This document shows, one piece after another, positions 20,401 to 26,769 of a stretch of 26,769 nt of DNA. The DNA comes from Saccoglossus kowalevskii (lineage: Eukaryota > Hemichordata > Enteropneusta > Harrimaniidae). The notes beneath the pieces were generated by a model. The model worked only from the letters and a program-made list of their open reading frames with translations, was not told the origin of the DNA and did not search any database. Where the stretch lies: NCBI RefSeq assembly GCF_000003605.2, contig NW_003149267.1, positions 474,994 to 501,762 on the forward strand. Direction: 5' to 3'. Numbering within the stretch: the first letter of the stretch is position 1; every line of letters starts with the position of its first letter. A program made the position numbers and the translations under genes.

Positions 20401-23400
20401 CTATTATGGTAAGCTACACTCCTTATTTGGAAATTGTATCTCCTAATATGATATTTTCCTCCTGATACAGCTTCATGTTTATGATGATAAAGTGGGTAAT
20501 TTAGATGGGTTTATGAAAACTATTATGAAATCTCCACCTGACGATGGCAATGCAGGAATCTATGCATTAGATTGTGAAATGGTATGTATTCCTACAATTT
20601 AGTAAAATTTCTCAATTCTTTTTATATCATTTGATTAAGGGTGTGTAAGTTTCATTATCCTGTATGTGGTATTTGATGAAGATTGGAAGTTACACTTATG
20701 AAATTGATCATATCGACCGTCTTGCAGCGAAGTTGATGTGATCTCAGTGTTTGACTTACTTTGTTGTATCTCATGATAACCTTATTAAACATTTTGTTCT
20801 ACTATTAGTCACAATTTAGTGTGATATAACAAACCAAAATGCCTGACCTGTGACCTATTTCAATCGCATATCACTTTTTTTTCTGTGTCTAATGTAAACA
20901 TAAAAGGAAAGTGTAGGATGTAAATAATAAGTTTGGTCTGTCCGTCCGTCCGTCCGTTCGTCCGTGTGCCTGGGTGGGTAGCAAAATCTCAAAAACTTCA
21001 GAATGGATTTTGATCAAATTTGCTATATATTGATGCTTAATATATACATATGATTGATCTCTCCTTGGCTGTTGCGAATTTTTATTTCCAAAATATCAAG
21101 CATTTATGGATGGATTTCGTTCAAACTTGGTACATATGTTAGACATTACAGGTTCCTGATGCACGTCATTTATTTTTCAGATCGGATTCAAAATGGCTGT
21201 CTGGTGGCCATTTTGTTTTAATGATTGGGCTTCTAGAGCCATATCTCTTAAATGCTTTGACTGATTATATTCAAATTTTATATATTCGTTATACATCATG
21301 TTATATATATACATGTATTCAAAATGGCTGATTTTGAATGCTGTTCCAGAGCAATATCTCTCAATATGGACAAGTACTTTTTTGACGATCAGATACAAAT
21401 GTCAATCATTTTAATGTTAAAAAATCATATTCCTGACATGGTTATATTCCAGCTATATTACTATAAACAAAACTATATATCTTAAATTTGATAACTAACA
21501 GGGACTGTGACGTGCATGGCTTGTATTATATTTGATGTTTCCCAGTGATTGCCAACAGTTTTAACCTCACATATCTTTGTGTAATTTGTTTTTACAGTGT
21601 TATACCACAATGGGATTAGAACTGACCAGAGTTACTGTAGTTGATTCTGATTTTGATGAAGTATATGATACTTTTGTGAAACCTTTAAATCCAGTTATAG
21701 ACCACAATACCAGGTAAGCCCTATCAGGGGCTTTAATTTCATGCCCAGTATAGCATCTATATATAACCAAATATTGAACTATAACCACTTTGTCAACCAT
21801 TACCAGCATGCAATTTATGCTGATTCTGTCACCTAGCCCTTTCATAACAGTTAGATTGGCCAGTCTTTTACATTTGTACATAAAATGTAAAATAAAAAGT
21901 AAATTTTCTGTTTTGTTTCATGATTACTTTTAGAATAGTGGCCACCAATTTCAGTAACACTGTTTTTGTTAGTCATGTCATTTTTTACATTTTTTTTTTC
22001 TGAAATGACTAGATTGATTTCACCCGAACTCAATATATGACATACATGGATGTAGATGCAAAGTGTTTATTATTGTGAGCTGATTTATTATTTCTGACTG
22101 CTAGCCATGTTTTTGTCTCTATTTAGGATTAATTTACATAATTTTGTAACGCCTGTCATGATTTTAATCCAAGCTATGCCATGTCATATGCTTTAATATG
22201 TAATCATATTTGGGCCTGTACAGCCATAACATTGTTGGCATGTACAGCCATGATATTGTGGGTGTGTACAGCCATGATATTGTGGGTGTGTACAGCCATA
22301 ACATTGTTGGCATGTACAGCCATGATATTGTGGGTGTGTACAAGAATGCGCAATGCTAAGAATGATTTGTGTTTTGTTCTATAGATTTAGTGGTATAACT
22401 GAAGAGGACTTGGAATCAGTTGACACTGTATTACAAGATGTACAGGCTGTATTATTAAATAAATTCAGTGCTGATACAATATTAATTGGACATAGCTTGG
22501 AGAGTGATTTGCTGGCATTAAAGGTATGTGATTTCATAAGTGAGTAAACTGCAAGAACTCATCCATTACATTTGAAATGGTCATTCAAAATGGCTTACTG
22601 ACCATATTCTTCCTGAGAACATCCTCACCTAACCTGACCTGTAAATGTGAAATGAATAAGCCAGACTGGTAACTCTTGTTGACCACTACATTGATTACTA
22701 CCTTATTTTCTACCTGCAGATGATTCACAGTAGTGTTATAGACACATCATTGGTATTTCCACACAGATTAGGCCCGCCTTTCAAAAGAGCTTTGAGGACA
22801 TTGATGGCTGATTATCTCAAAAAAATAATACAAAATGATGGTAAGTACCAATGCATGATTTCTTTGTTCAGATATTGCATGTTTCTTTGACTCAAACCAT
22901 CAAATAATAATATCATGAATGCAGTTTTATTGGAGGAGGGGAATTTCATTTTACATTTTGATCTACTGAGCATGTGACACCATGGGAGAAAAATTCCTTG
23001 AACATTTGTGACTCATTTATTCTGCGATATTTTTAAAAATGAAGTGCAACATCTACTATACTAACCAATAGACTTTATTTTGAATGACTTTACTACGTAT
23101 TAAGTAATGTCATTAATTATGCAAGAAGACATACCCCCGGTAAATATGCATAGTAGGAGATGTATTTATAACTGTTGTAGCATTGAAATAATGTCACGAG
23201 GACTTCGTGAAAGCAATAAACTTGTGATTCACACTCAAAAACCCACAGTGAAGTAAGACAGTTTGGGTTGAATATGTCCGCATCATCTTTGCATCTTGTT
23301 CACATTTGATCCATTCCTCCATACACTGTACCACAGTCTATGATCTTGTTATTTTGAAAATCGTTTTACAAAACTAAGATGTACAAAAAGCTTATGATAA

Positions 23401-23661
23401 TTTTAGTTTTTTCATATTTTCTGTGATATATCTTCACTTCAGCACACAAGAGCTTTCCAAGCTTTCGTTGATAAGAACTCTAATAGCATGGACACTTATA
23501 AAATCACATGAATATAATCATCCTCAATTTGGTAGTATTTTGATAACTTTTGATTGTCTTTTGCAGTTGGTGGTCATGACAGCAAGGAGGACGCTGCATC
23601 CTGTATGCAGCTAATGATATGGAAGATTAAAGAAGATGCTAAAACAAAGAAATATCTCTGA
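8382..23661 (+). CDS. REXO1: REXO1 ortholog, RNA exonuclease 1 (14 coding exons, 1379 aa)
   Basis: Nuclear DEDDh-family 3'-5' RNA exonuclease; the vertebrate protein was also described as Elongin A-binding protein 1. Exons: 8382-8481, 9221-11517, 14535-14639, 15735-16061, 16569-16709, 17298-17553, 18490-18633, 19134-19247, 19890-19963, 20471-20581, 21598-21713, 22385-22523, 22720-22840, 23567-23661. They sum to 4140 nt with all junctions in phase. Domains: CCCH finger C13/C21/C26/H30; disordered residues 34-799; KR-x-AH-x-P repeats 822-943; conserved REXO1 core about 944-1120; Cys/His cluster C1129, C1132, C1150, H1153, C1172, C1173, C1182, C1183; exonuclease about 1215-1365 with D1220, E1222, D1303, H1352, D1357. 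The protein ends 22 residues after D1357, lacking the longer tail I recall in human REXO1. Full-length homology to vertebrate REXO1 was judged from memory. Exons 2, 3 and 7 are the least certain at their edges. Confidence 0.93.
8482..9220 (+). other. REXO1: REXO1 intron 1
   Basis: GT-AG intron of 739 bp ending TTTGCTTCAG. AT-rich, no repeat or ORF of note. Confidence 0.85.
9221..11517 (+). CDS. REXO1: REXO1 exon 2: large disordered exon with motif repeats
   Basis: Encodes residues 34-799, over half the protein. Low-complexity and rich in Lys, Ser, Asp and Asn. Residues 66-301 carry about 12 copies of an (E/Q)Y-x-P-T motif. Residues about 345-440 carry Lys-rich SSN(S/G)G repeats. Residues 620-740 carry four acidic, Ser-rich D-(P)-F-x-L-SxDSD modules. 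IIVSSESD at 749-756 resembles a SUMO-interacting motif, and EECLHIFNE (778-786) matches a segment I recall in vertebrate REXO1. Lys-rich stretches would serve nuclear import. Ends phase 0 at AAAG|GTAAGT. Confidence 0.92.
12192..13202. mobile_element. Candidate inverted-repeat element in REXO1 intron 2
   Basis: A 39-bp arm at 12192-12230 is repeated in inverse orientation at 13164-13202, with 34 of 39 positions identical and a shared core TAATTTTATGGATGACATCC. The interior contains a broken reverse-strand ORF and AT-rich filler. A weaker direct copy of the core (TAATTTTTTGGATGAC) lies just outside, near 12110, so the true left end may be further out. I do not see a convincing target-site duplication. 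No transposase is recognisable. Confidence 0.6.
12627..13070 (-). pseudogene. Broken ORF inside the inverted-repeat element, family unknown
   Basis: On the minus strand an open frame starts at 13070 in a near-ideal Kozak setting (a second ATG at 13061 is preceded by GCCACC). It runs 39 codons to an in-frame TAA at 12953-12951, then continues in the same frame for over 100 codons. Composition is more GC-balanced and protein-like than the flanks, with segments such as [19 protein letters not shown] and [19 protein letters not shown]. From about 12710 onward it turns into AT-rich, non-protein-like sequence. It could be a decayed element protein or a captured host gene fragment. I do not recognise the family. 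Confidence 0.5.
13645..13730. repeat. Short direct repeat, two copies
   Basis: TGTATCCTATTAATT(T/C)(A/G)CTCAC(C/T) followed by an A-rich AATAATT tract occurs twice, about 45 bp apart, in REXO1 intron 2. Confidence 0.6.
13830..13848 (+). promoter_or_regulatory. GC box next to CRE-like site inside REXO1 intron 2
   Basis: GGGGGCGGAGC (Sp1/KLF-type GC box) directly abuts TACGTCAC (CREB/ATF-type). Several CpG-containing stretches follow down to about 13945 (ACGCGC, TGCGCGCTG, ACGCCGG). The cluster stands out in an AT-rich intron and could be an internal promoter or enhancer. A 123-codon open frame across it (13768-14139) shows no recognisable protein. Confidence 0.35.
14535..14639 (+). CDS. REXO1: REXO1 exon 3: small exon with the first KR-x-AH repeat
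   Basis: A 105-nt, phase 0-0 exon (residues 800-834) flanked by TTTCTAG and GTAAGT. Translation begins [17 protein letters not shown] and ends [13 protein letters not shown]. The latter corresponds to a KRRISHLSK-like segment I recall after EECLRIFNE in vertebrate REXO1. The exon joins its neighbours without changing frame, so it could be constitutive or optional. It does not begin with ATG and has a stop just upstream in frame, so an ORF scan would miss it. Confidence 0.78.
14640..15734 (+). other. REXO1: REXO1 intron 3
   Basis: GT-AG intron ending TTCTTTGCAG. Most of it is the minisatellite at 14822-15663. Confidence 0.8.
14822..15663. repeat. Two-part minisatellite: ~55-58-bp units grading into 50-bp units
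   Basis: From about 15085 a 50-bp unit containing ACATGTTAACTCACCAACAG and GTTGTAATCACATTGGCTTT repeats about 12 times with very few changes. The preceding part (14822-15080) has four or five longer, diverged units with TTTGTTAAAACTCACCAACA and TATTCACCAACAGGTTGTAA. Both share CACCAACAGGTTGTAATC, so one probably derived from the other. The array contains no exon. Confidence 0.95.
15735..16061 (+). CDS. REXO1: REXO1 exon 4: second and third KR-x-AH-x-P repeats
   Basis: Residues 835-943, phase 0-0, acceptor TTTGCAG and donor GCA|GTAAGT. It contains a [15 protein letters not shown] segment (vertebrate REXO1 has a similar AQEVC helix), a Ser/Ala/Thr-rich linker, then KKRMAHMPK (909-917) and EKRKAHIPK (934-942). 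Confidence 0.9.
16062..16568 (+). other. REXO1: REXO1 intron 4
   Basis: GT-AG intron of 507 bp ending TTGTTACAG. No internal feature recognised. Confidence 0.85.
16569..16709 (+). CDS. REXO1: REXO1 exon 5: start of the conserved REXO1 core
   Basis: Residues 944-990, phase 0-0. [20 protein letters not shown] followed by FIDECLKFC is a hallmark REXO1 stretch, nearly identical to the vertebrate segment as I recall it. Donor AGG|GTGAGA. Confidence 0.93.
16710..17297 (+). other. REXO1: REXO1 intron 5
   Basis: GT-AG intron ending TAAACAG, about 70% filled by the 32-bp minisatellite at 16828-17250. Confidence 0.85.
16828..17250. repeat. 32-bp minisatellite, about 13 units
   Basis: Unit GGTGATCCATGACCTATGCA followed by TGTCACATGCTT, repeating every 32 bp. 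One unit carries a 7-bp insertion (TACATGTATGCATG) near 17004. Degenerate leading units at about 16737-16827 include TTGGCTATGTCATGTGCTTT, part of which lies just after the exon 5 donor. Each unit contains TGACCTA, an inverted AGGTCA nuclear-receptor half-site. Confidence 0.95.
17298..17553 (+). CDS. REXO1: REXO1 exon 6
   Basis: Residues 991-1075 plus one base, phase 0-1. [20 protein letters not shown], then [12 protein letters not shown] and [11 protein letters not shown] match the conserved REXO1 core upstream of the exonuclease. Donor TTCAG|GTAAGT. Confidence 0.93.
17554..18489 (+). other. REXO1: REXO1 intron 6
   Basis: GT-AG intron of 936 bp ending TTTTGTAG. No repeat or ORF of note. Confidence 0.85.
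18490..18633 (+). CDS. REXO1: REXO1 exon 7
   Basis: Residues 1076-1123 plus one base, phase 1-1. [20 protein letters not shown] followed by PRSSPDKPG matches the LYxxLxxYLLTxxQLxENGYP block of REXO1. The only exit that keeps the next exon in frame is a GC donor, ACA|GCAAGT, at 18634-18635. The GT three bases further (AA|GTATTT) gives phase 2 and breaks the zinc-cluster frame. Confidence 0.82.
18634..19133 (+). other. REXO1: REXO1 intron 7, probable GC-AG intron
   Basis: Begins GCAAGTAT and ends TTTATTTGCAG. GCAAGT is the consensus seen at most natural GC donors. Contains a fragment of a dispersed repeat at about 18690-18750. Confidence 0.7.
18690..18750. repeat. Dispersed-repeat fragment (CTGGTGGCCATTTTGTTT family)
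   Basis: ACGTCATTT, TTTTCAGATTGGATTCAAAA and CTGGTGGCCATTTTGTTT match the copy at 21163-21220 over about 58 bp with few differences. Confidence 0.75.
19134..19247 (+). CDS. REXO1: REXO1 exon 8: first half of Cys/His cluster
   Basis: Residues 1124-1161 plus one base, phase 1-1. [14 protein letters not shown] and [11 protein letters not shown] supply C1129, C1132, C1150 and H1153, a likely zinc-binding site conserved in REXO1. Donor AGAG|GTGAGT. Confidence 0.92.
19248..19889 (+). other. REXO1: REXO1 intron 8
   Basis: GT-AG intron ending TGTATTTAG. A short (CCT)n microsatellite lies at about 19257-19277; otherwise nothing recognised. Confidence 0.85.
19890..19963 (+). CDS. REXO1: REXO1 exon 9: second half of Cys/His cluster
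   Basis: Residues 1162-1186, phase 1-0. [14 protein letters not shown] followed by GCCVGK supplies C1172, C1173, C1182 and C1183. Donor AAG|GTATGT. Confidence 0.9.
19964..20470 (+). other. REXO1: REXO1 intron 9
   Basis: GT-AG intron ending CTGATACAG. Its second half is the degenerate tandem repeat at 20226-20460. Confidence 0.85.
20226..20460. repeat. Degenerate tandem repeat, ~40-50-bp units, about 5 copies
   Basis: Each unit contains (A/G)A(A/G)ATTGTATCTCCTAATAT or a close variant, usually followed by GGTAAG(A/C)TA and CACTCCTTATTTGG. Unit length varies because of indels. Several units carry ATGGTAAG, a strong 5' splice-site look-alike. Confidence 0.8.
20471..20581 (+). CDS. REXO1: REXO1 exon 10: exonuclease motif I
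   Basis: Residues 1187-1223, phase 0-0. [17 protein letters not shown] leads into GIYALDCEM, Exo I of the DEDDh family, with D1220 and E1222 binding the catalytic metals. Donor ATG|GTATGT. Confidence 0.95.
20582..21597 (+). other. REXO1: REXO1 intron 10
   Basis: GT-AG intron ending TTTTTACAG. A (TCCG)n-headed dispersed repeat occupies roughly 20937-21420. Confidence 0.85.
20937..21420. repeat. Dispersed repeat beginning with a (TCCG)n tract
   Basis: TCTG, four TCCG, TTCG and TCCG at 20937-20964 are followed by modules with ATGGATTTTGATCAAATTTG, ATGGATTTCGTTCAAACTTG and TTCAAAATGGCTG (twice). This modular style resembles the element at 2521-3168, and part of it matches 18690-18750. Confidence 0.65.
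21598..21713 (+). CDS. REXO1: REXO1 exon 11
   Basis: Residues 1224-1261 plus two bases, phase 0-2. [20 protein letters not shown], then VYDTFVKP and DHNT follow the DCEM motif exactly as in vertebrate REXO1. Donor CAG|GTAAGC. Confidence 0.95.
21714..22384 (+). other. REXO1: REXO1 intron 11
   Basis: GT-AG intron ending TTCTATAG, with a 24-bp minisatellite at 22217-22342, close to the acceptor. Confidence 0.85.
22217..22342. repeat. 24-bp minisatellite, two unit types in order A-B-B-A-B
   Basis: Units begin TGTACAGCCAT at 22217, 22241, 22265, 22289 and 22313, with a partial unit at 22337. Type A continues AACATTGTTGGCA and type B GATATTGTGGGTG. As 24 is a multiple of 3, an open frame across it shows an 8-residue period, but it has no start or splice support. 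Confidence 0.93.
22385..22523 (+). CDS. REXO1: REXO1 exon 12: exonuclease motif II
   Basis: Residues 1262-1308, phase 2-0. [11 protein letters not shown] and [16 protein letters not shown] carry Exo II; D1303 is the third catalytic acid. Donor AAG|GTATGT. Confidence 0.95.
22524..22719 (+). other. REXO1: REXO1 intron 12
   Basis: Short GT-AG intron (196 bp) ending TACCTGCAG. About 22566-22600 contains TTCAAAATGGCTTACTG, a small fragment of the dispersed family in introns 7 and 10. Confidence 0.85.
22720..22840 (+). CDS. REXO1: REXO1 exon 13
   Basis: Residues 1309-1348 plus one base, phase 0-1. [20 protein letters not shown] and [17 protein letters not shown] match the IHSxVxDTxxxFPH and SLRxLxxDYLxxIIQ blocks of the family. 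Donor ATG|GTAAGT. Confidence 0.95.
22841..23566 (+). other. REXO1: REXO1 intron 13
   Basis: GT-AG intron of 726 bp ending GTCTTTTGCAG. No feature recognised. Confidence 0.85.
23567..23661 (+). CDS. REXO1: REXO1 exon 14: exonuclease motif III and stop
   Basis: Residues 1349-1379, then TGA at 23659-23661. [19 protein letters not shown] carries Exo III with H1352 and D1357, completing the DEDDh set. The protein ends at KKYL soon after. Confidence 0.94.
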
Positions 23662-24240
23662 TCAAAATATGATTCTTTATCGTAAACCTGTTTTGTACCT
23701 GTGCTTGCAATCAGAAACAAAACATAGTGTTCACTGCCATTGTTGCTTTTGTCACCACATTACGTACCACTTCTATCAGGTTATCACTCTCCTGTCAGTA
23801 TACCTATAGTATATAAATATATGTAAATGAAGCTGCCTTCTGAAGCTGGGTCTCATACATGTGTGGATGGATTTTCATGTAACATGGGAGAATGTAAATC
23901 ATATGACCATGTTTTTTGAATCTGATTCAAAACGGCAAACTAACAAATTTCTTTTTCCAAATGCTGTTCTGAAGCAACATCGTAGACATACCTGGTCACA
24001 TTGTAACCTTCCATGTACATCAAGTTCCAAATTTCATCAAACAATATACAAACTTGTCATCATTATAGTTTAGCCCCTTGACAAATGTGAAGAACATAGC
24101 ATTATAAAAAGTATTTATCAATCAATTAATGAAACCAATTAACAGTTGCAGAATACAATCCAATGAAAATAAGTACTAGTGGTTGAGATCTAAAATTAAT
24201 ATTCATTTCAAACATTGCTAATAAATTTCATTTCTTAGCA
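23662..24240 (+). other. REXO1: Probable REXO1 3' UTR
   Basis: Follows the stop codon up to the first canonical AATAAA. About 23864-24065 holds ATGGATTTTCATGTAACATG and TCTGATTCAAAACGGC, a diverged copy of the dispersed repeat family found in introns 7, 10 and 12. Confidence 0.5.
24220..24225 (+). promoter_or_regulatory. REXO1: Candidate poly(A) signal (AATAAA) of REXO1
   Basis: First AATAAA after the stop codon, 559 nt downstream. A second lies at 25307-25312. Confidence 0.4.
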
Positions 24241-25736
24241 GAATTATACATCCATGAGTAAATCGTGTGTTGTGTTGTCAAGCAAAGCCATTTTAACATT
24301 TGACGACAACCATGGTTCAAAAAACAATCTTTCTCTTCCCGAATCAATGAAAAGGGAAGACAAATTGTTCTCACATGCCCACCAATTCAGATTGATAAAT
24401 CATATATCAAGGCTGATAGATAGCAGATGCAATCAAGCTATAAAACAAAAGTGAGAATTACTTGTTGCAAAAGTCAACTCAAAATAGTAAACAGGGCTCA
24501 TTTCAATGTGTTCTCTGAATGTCAGAAAAACAAAAGAATTTTTGGTATGAATACTGAGGGCACTATGAATCCTAGAAGGTATCTTTCTGAGAAGAATTTC
24601 AAATCTATGTCCCCCACCCGCCCCTTACCTGAACTTTAACCCATCCACCTCCAATGTAAAGATGGGCATATATAATTCAAATTCAAATTGGGAAAGGGCA
24701 GGGTTTGAATTACTTATGAGTGAGGGGCCTTGAAGTCGTATTCAAATTCAGGCTGCAAACTGAATTTAATACTAGTATGCTATGTGGTGAAAGTGGTATA
24801 CATTGTTGTAGCCATATTTAAAATCAAGGGTTATTGGAATCCATGATTGATTAATCTATATTCATGATATTTAATATTGTAATGTGGTGTAATGTATACT
24901 ATATTGTGTGTATCACATGTTACAATGGTTTTACCTCTGTCTGTTTTTCAATCTCGTCACACATTGTTACTCAACTCTTGCTTCAAGTAGATTTCTATCA
25001 TGGAACTATATTGCACACTGTGATTCCTTGTCTTGAAATATATCTTGCTATAGTTGAGGAATTTTCAATTTGGTAAAAGAAAATTCACATTCTATAAACA
25101 AAATATGTTGGTTTGTGTCTTCACAAACAGCTGTCACCTACAGCCTTTTCTTTTCCTATTGACCTATCTTCCGAAGCCGTCAATAATCTGATCCAGCTCG
25201 TGTTCCAGGTTGCATTTTCATTTGAGTTTCCTACAAAATCATTCTTGTCAGAGGTGACACTGGAAATAACAGTGCATTATTGCAAACATACTTTTCTTAT
25301 TTATTGAATAAAAATTTAAGAACTTAAGCACTTAATTTTTCAAAATGATATAATAGCATTTCTAATTTTGTACTGTATTATTAATTTCATAATTTTGATT
25401 GTTTTCAAGGTATTTTTGTAACGAGTAATATTGTTGTGTATGCTAGTACACTTGCACATGTTCTTGTATGACTTAATGTAAACAAAAATTTTTGCTGTAT
25501 CACAAGTACATATATATGTATGTACATTATGAGATTGTATGTCGTAATGAAAACAGTTTGATTGAGATCTTATTTGGAACGTTAATCAAAAGGAACTGGT
25601 ATATTGTTTCTCAGTTTCTTGGTTATATCTGTAACTAATAGAGAAAGACTATGCTGGTTAATGTTGTGTATGCATTAGCCTACAAAAATGTAATGGCAAT
25701 GTAGCTGCATTCTATCAGCGTGTTATGATTGGATCT
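24241..25736. other. Intergenic sequence, no gene recognised
   Basis: Short open frames at 24254-24454, 24427-24639, 24864-25076 and 25113-25307 have no recognisable domains, no splice logic and AT-driven composition. A reverse-strand reading of 25120-25255, bounded by a possible acceptor, looks mildly protein-like but has no partner exon in view. Confidence 0.5.
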
Positions 25737-25843
25737 ACCGATAATTTTGGCGATTTTTTCACATATGGGACAGTGAAAAGTCATTTATTTTCGGAAACAG
25801 TTGGTAGTGTAAAGTACGACAAAAATCATCAAAATTGATCGGT
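25737..25843. repeat. Imperfect inverted repeat, ~22-bp arms
   Basis: ACCGATAATTTTGGCGATTTTT at 25737 pairs with the reverse complement of AAAATCATCAAAATTGATCG plus GT ending at 25843, with one indel and a few mismatches. The loop is about 60 bp. Could be a tiny MITE or a chance hairpin. Confidence 0.55.
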
Positions 25844-26769
25844 AATTGATTGTTGGGGCTAAAGGTATCTGTCAATTCACTTTAGAGGTGAAGACCGGTT
25901 CAACAACATGTGTAATCAGTTTCAAAATATTACACAACAGTAACTCATGTCATATTTTACCCATAATTCTTTGCTGGAGAATCAAGATGGTGGACTATTT
26001 AATACTAATGACAAGTTATATTAAAAAAAACTGTAAATTGTATTTTTCTATATTCGTGGAGCTCTTTCATCTGGAGCATTATGTTGTTTTTCTGGTCTTC
26101 TCTTCTAAAGCACCACAGTTGCAACTAAACATCTCCTATATGGGTCCTGTGGCGTATACATTATGTAAACATCGTTTACATGAAATATTAACATGCACTG
26201 TGAGATGACTGACATTTCATAACCGTGAACAATTATTTTGCTGATTCTGATTTTTCAAATTCTACTTCAACATCTACCAGCTCAAATGAGCCAATGTACT
26301 CAAAGTTATCACACACTTAATGCCTGACAATAGCATATGCGTTTAAGTCGCTGTGTAACAGTATGTTAGGCCAAGGGAAATGTATTATTTTTGGGGACTT
26401 TAATCTCAGAGGGAAATATGTTATGGCCAGTCACTATGTTTAGTTTTATTATACACCACATACAGATATGTTCAAATCAGACTTTCACATTCAATGATGA
26501 TATCCATGCTATTAAATTTCAGTTTAAATATTAATTTCAGGATACAAAATTCTCAAAACAAGAGAACAAGTCAACTCGCTATGTTGAAATTCTTGAGTCA
26601 ATTCAGTGTCCTGTATTCTTTCTATAGATGGAATCCTGGACCAATTTATTGTGTTCAACCATCTAAATCTGATTTCCAGACTAATCCAGTATTTCCAGTA
26701 TTCTAGAACCGGACATATTCCTGGATATTCATTTGTGAACAACAATCTTGATCAATACATTGAATCAAA
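25844..26769. other. Intergenic sequence, no gene recognised
   Basis: A 120-codon open frame (25846-26208, beginning with TTG) and a 70-codon frame (26494-26706) show no recognisable domain. Nothing else seen. Confidence 0.5.

Noticed and set aside
22181-22384. 67-codon frame with an 8-residue hydrophobic period
   Set aside because: Translation of the 24-bp intronic minisatellite, with no splice support.
25120-25255. Possible minus-strand terminal exon bounded by TTATTTCCAG
   Set aside because: About 45 protein-like codons and one acceptor are too little, no matching upstream exon is visible in the window, and the family is not recognisable.
1-26769. tRNA, rRNA, operons, phage, toxin or defence genes
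   Set aside because: No cloverleaf, rRNA-like block or prokaryotic gene organisation was seen on either strand; the window is animal nuclear DNA.

Overview
This is eukaryotic, almost certainly animal, genomic DNA. It is AT-rich, with spliced genes, canonical GT/GC-AG introns, many minisatellites and short inverted-repeat transposons. The REXO1 ortholog, (TCCG)n-type repeats and a repeat module ending near 'CACAGGGCAAAACATAAGTCCCCG' suggest an invertebrate, perhaps a lophotrochozoan such as a mollusc or brachiopod. That lineage guess rests on memory of repeat families and is weak.

Layout. 1-1811 is a 29-bp minisatellite that is open in all three forward frames but is not a credible gene. 2521-3168 is a dispersed, internally repetitive element ending in a stem-loop. 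4122-6350 (minus) is an intact single-exon gene for an F-box/leucine-rich-repeat protein, bracketed by two copies of one MITE family (about 3889-4092 and 6545-6728). 6360-8380 is the shared upstream region of two head-to-head genes; it holds a decayed third MITE copy, a small GC-richer island with a nested palindrome, and a YY1-like motif.

8382-23661 (plus) is a complete REXO1 ortholog (RNA exonuclease 1). I assembled it as 14 coding exons: 4140 nt, 1379 codons plus stop, with every junction in phase. It has an N-terminal CCCH zinc finger, a long disordered exon with two sets of short repeats, a KR-x-AH-x-P repeat region, the conserved REXO1 core, a Cys/His cluster and a C-terminal DEDDh exonuclease with all five catalytic residues. 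Twelve introns are GT-AG; intron 7 is best explained as GC-AG. The introns carry four unrelated minisatellites, an approximately 1-kb inverted-repeat element with a broken reverse-strand ORF, and a GC-box/CRE promoter-like patch.

23662-26769 holds the REXO1 3' UTR and intergenic sequence with repeat fragments and an imperfect hairpin; I see no further convincing gene.

The two genes have no obvious joint pathway: one would be a substrate receptor of an SCF ubiquitin ligase, the other a nuclear 3'-5' RNA exonuclease. I found no CRISPR, prophage, operon or other prokaryotic system, and no clearly new biological system. The most useful leads are the REXO1 motif repeats and GC-AG intron, the broken ORF between inverted repeats in intron 2, the acidic insert in the F-box protein, and the three-frame-open satellite.
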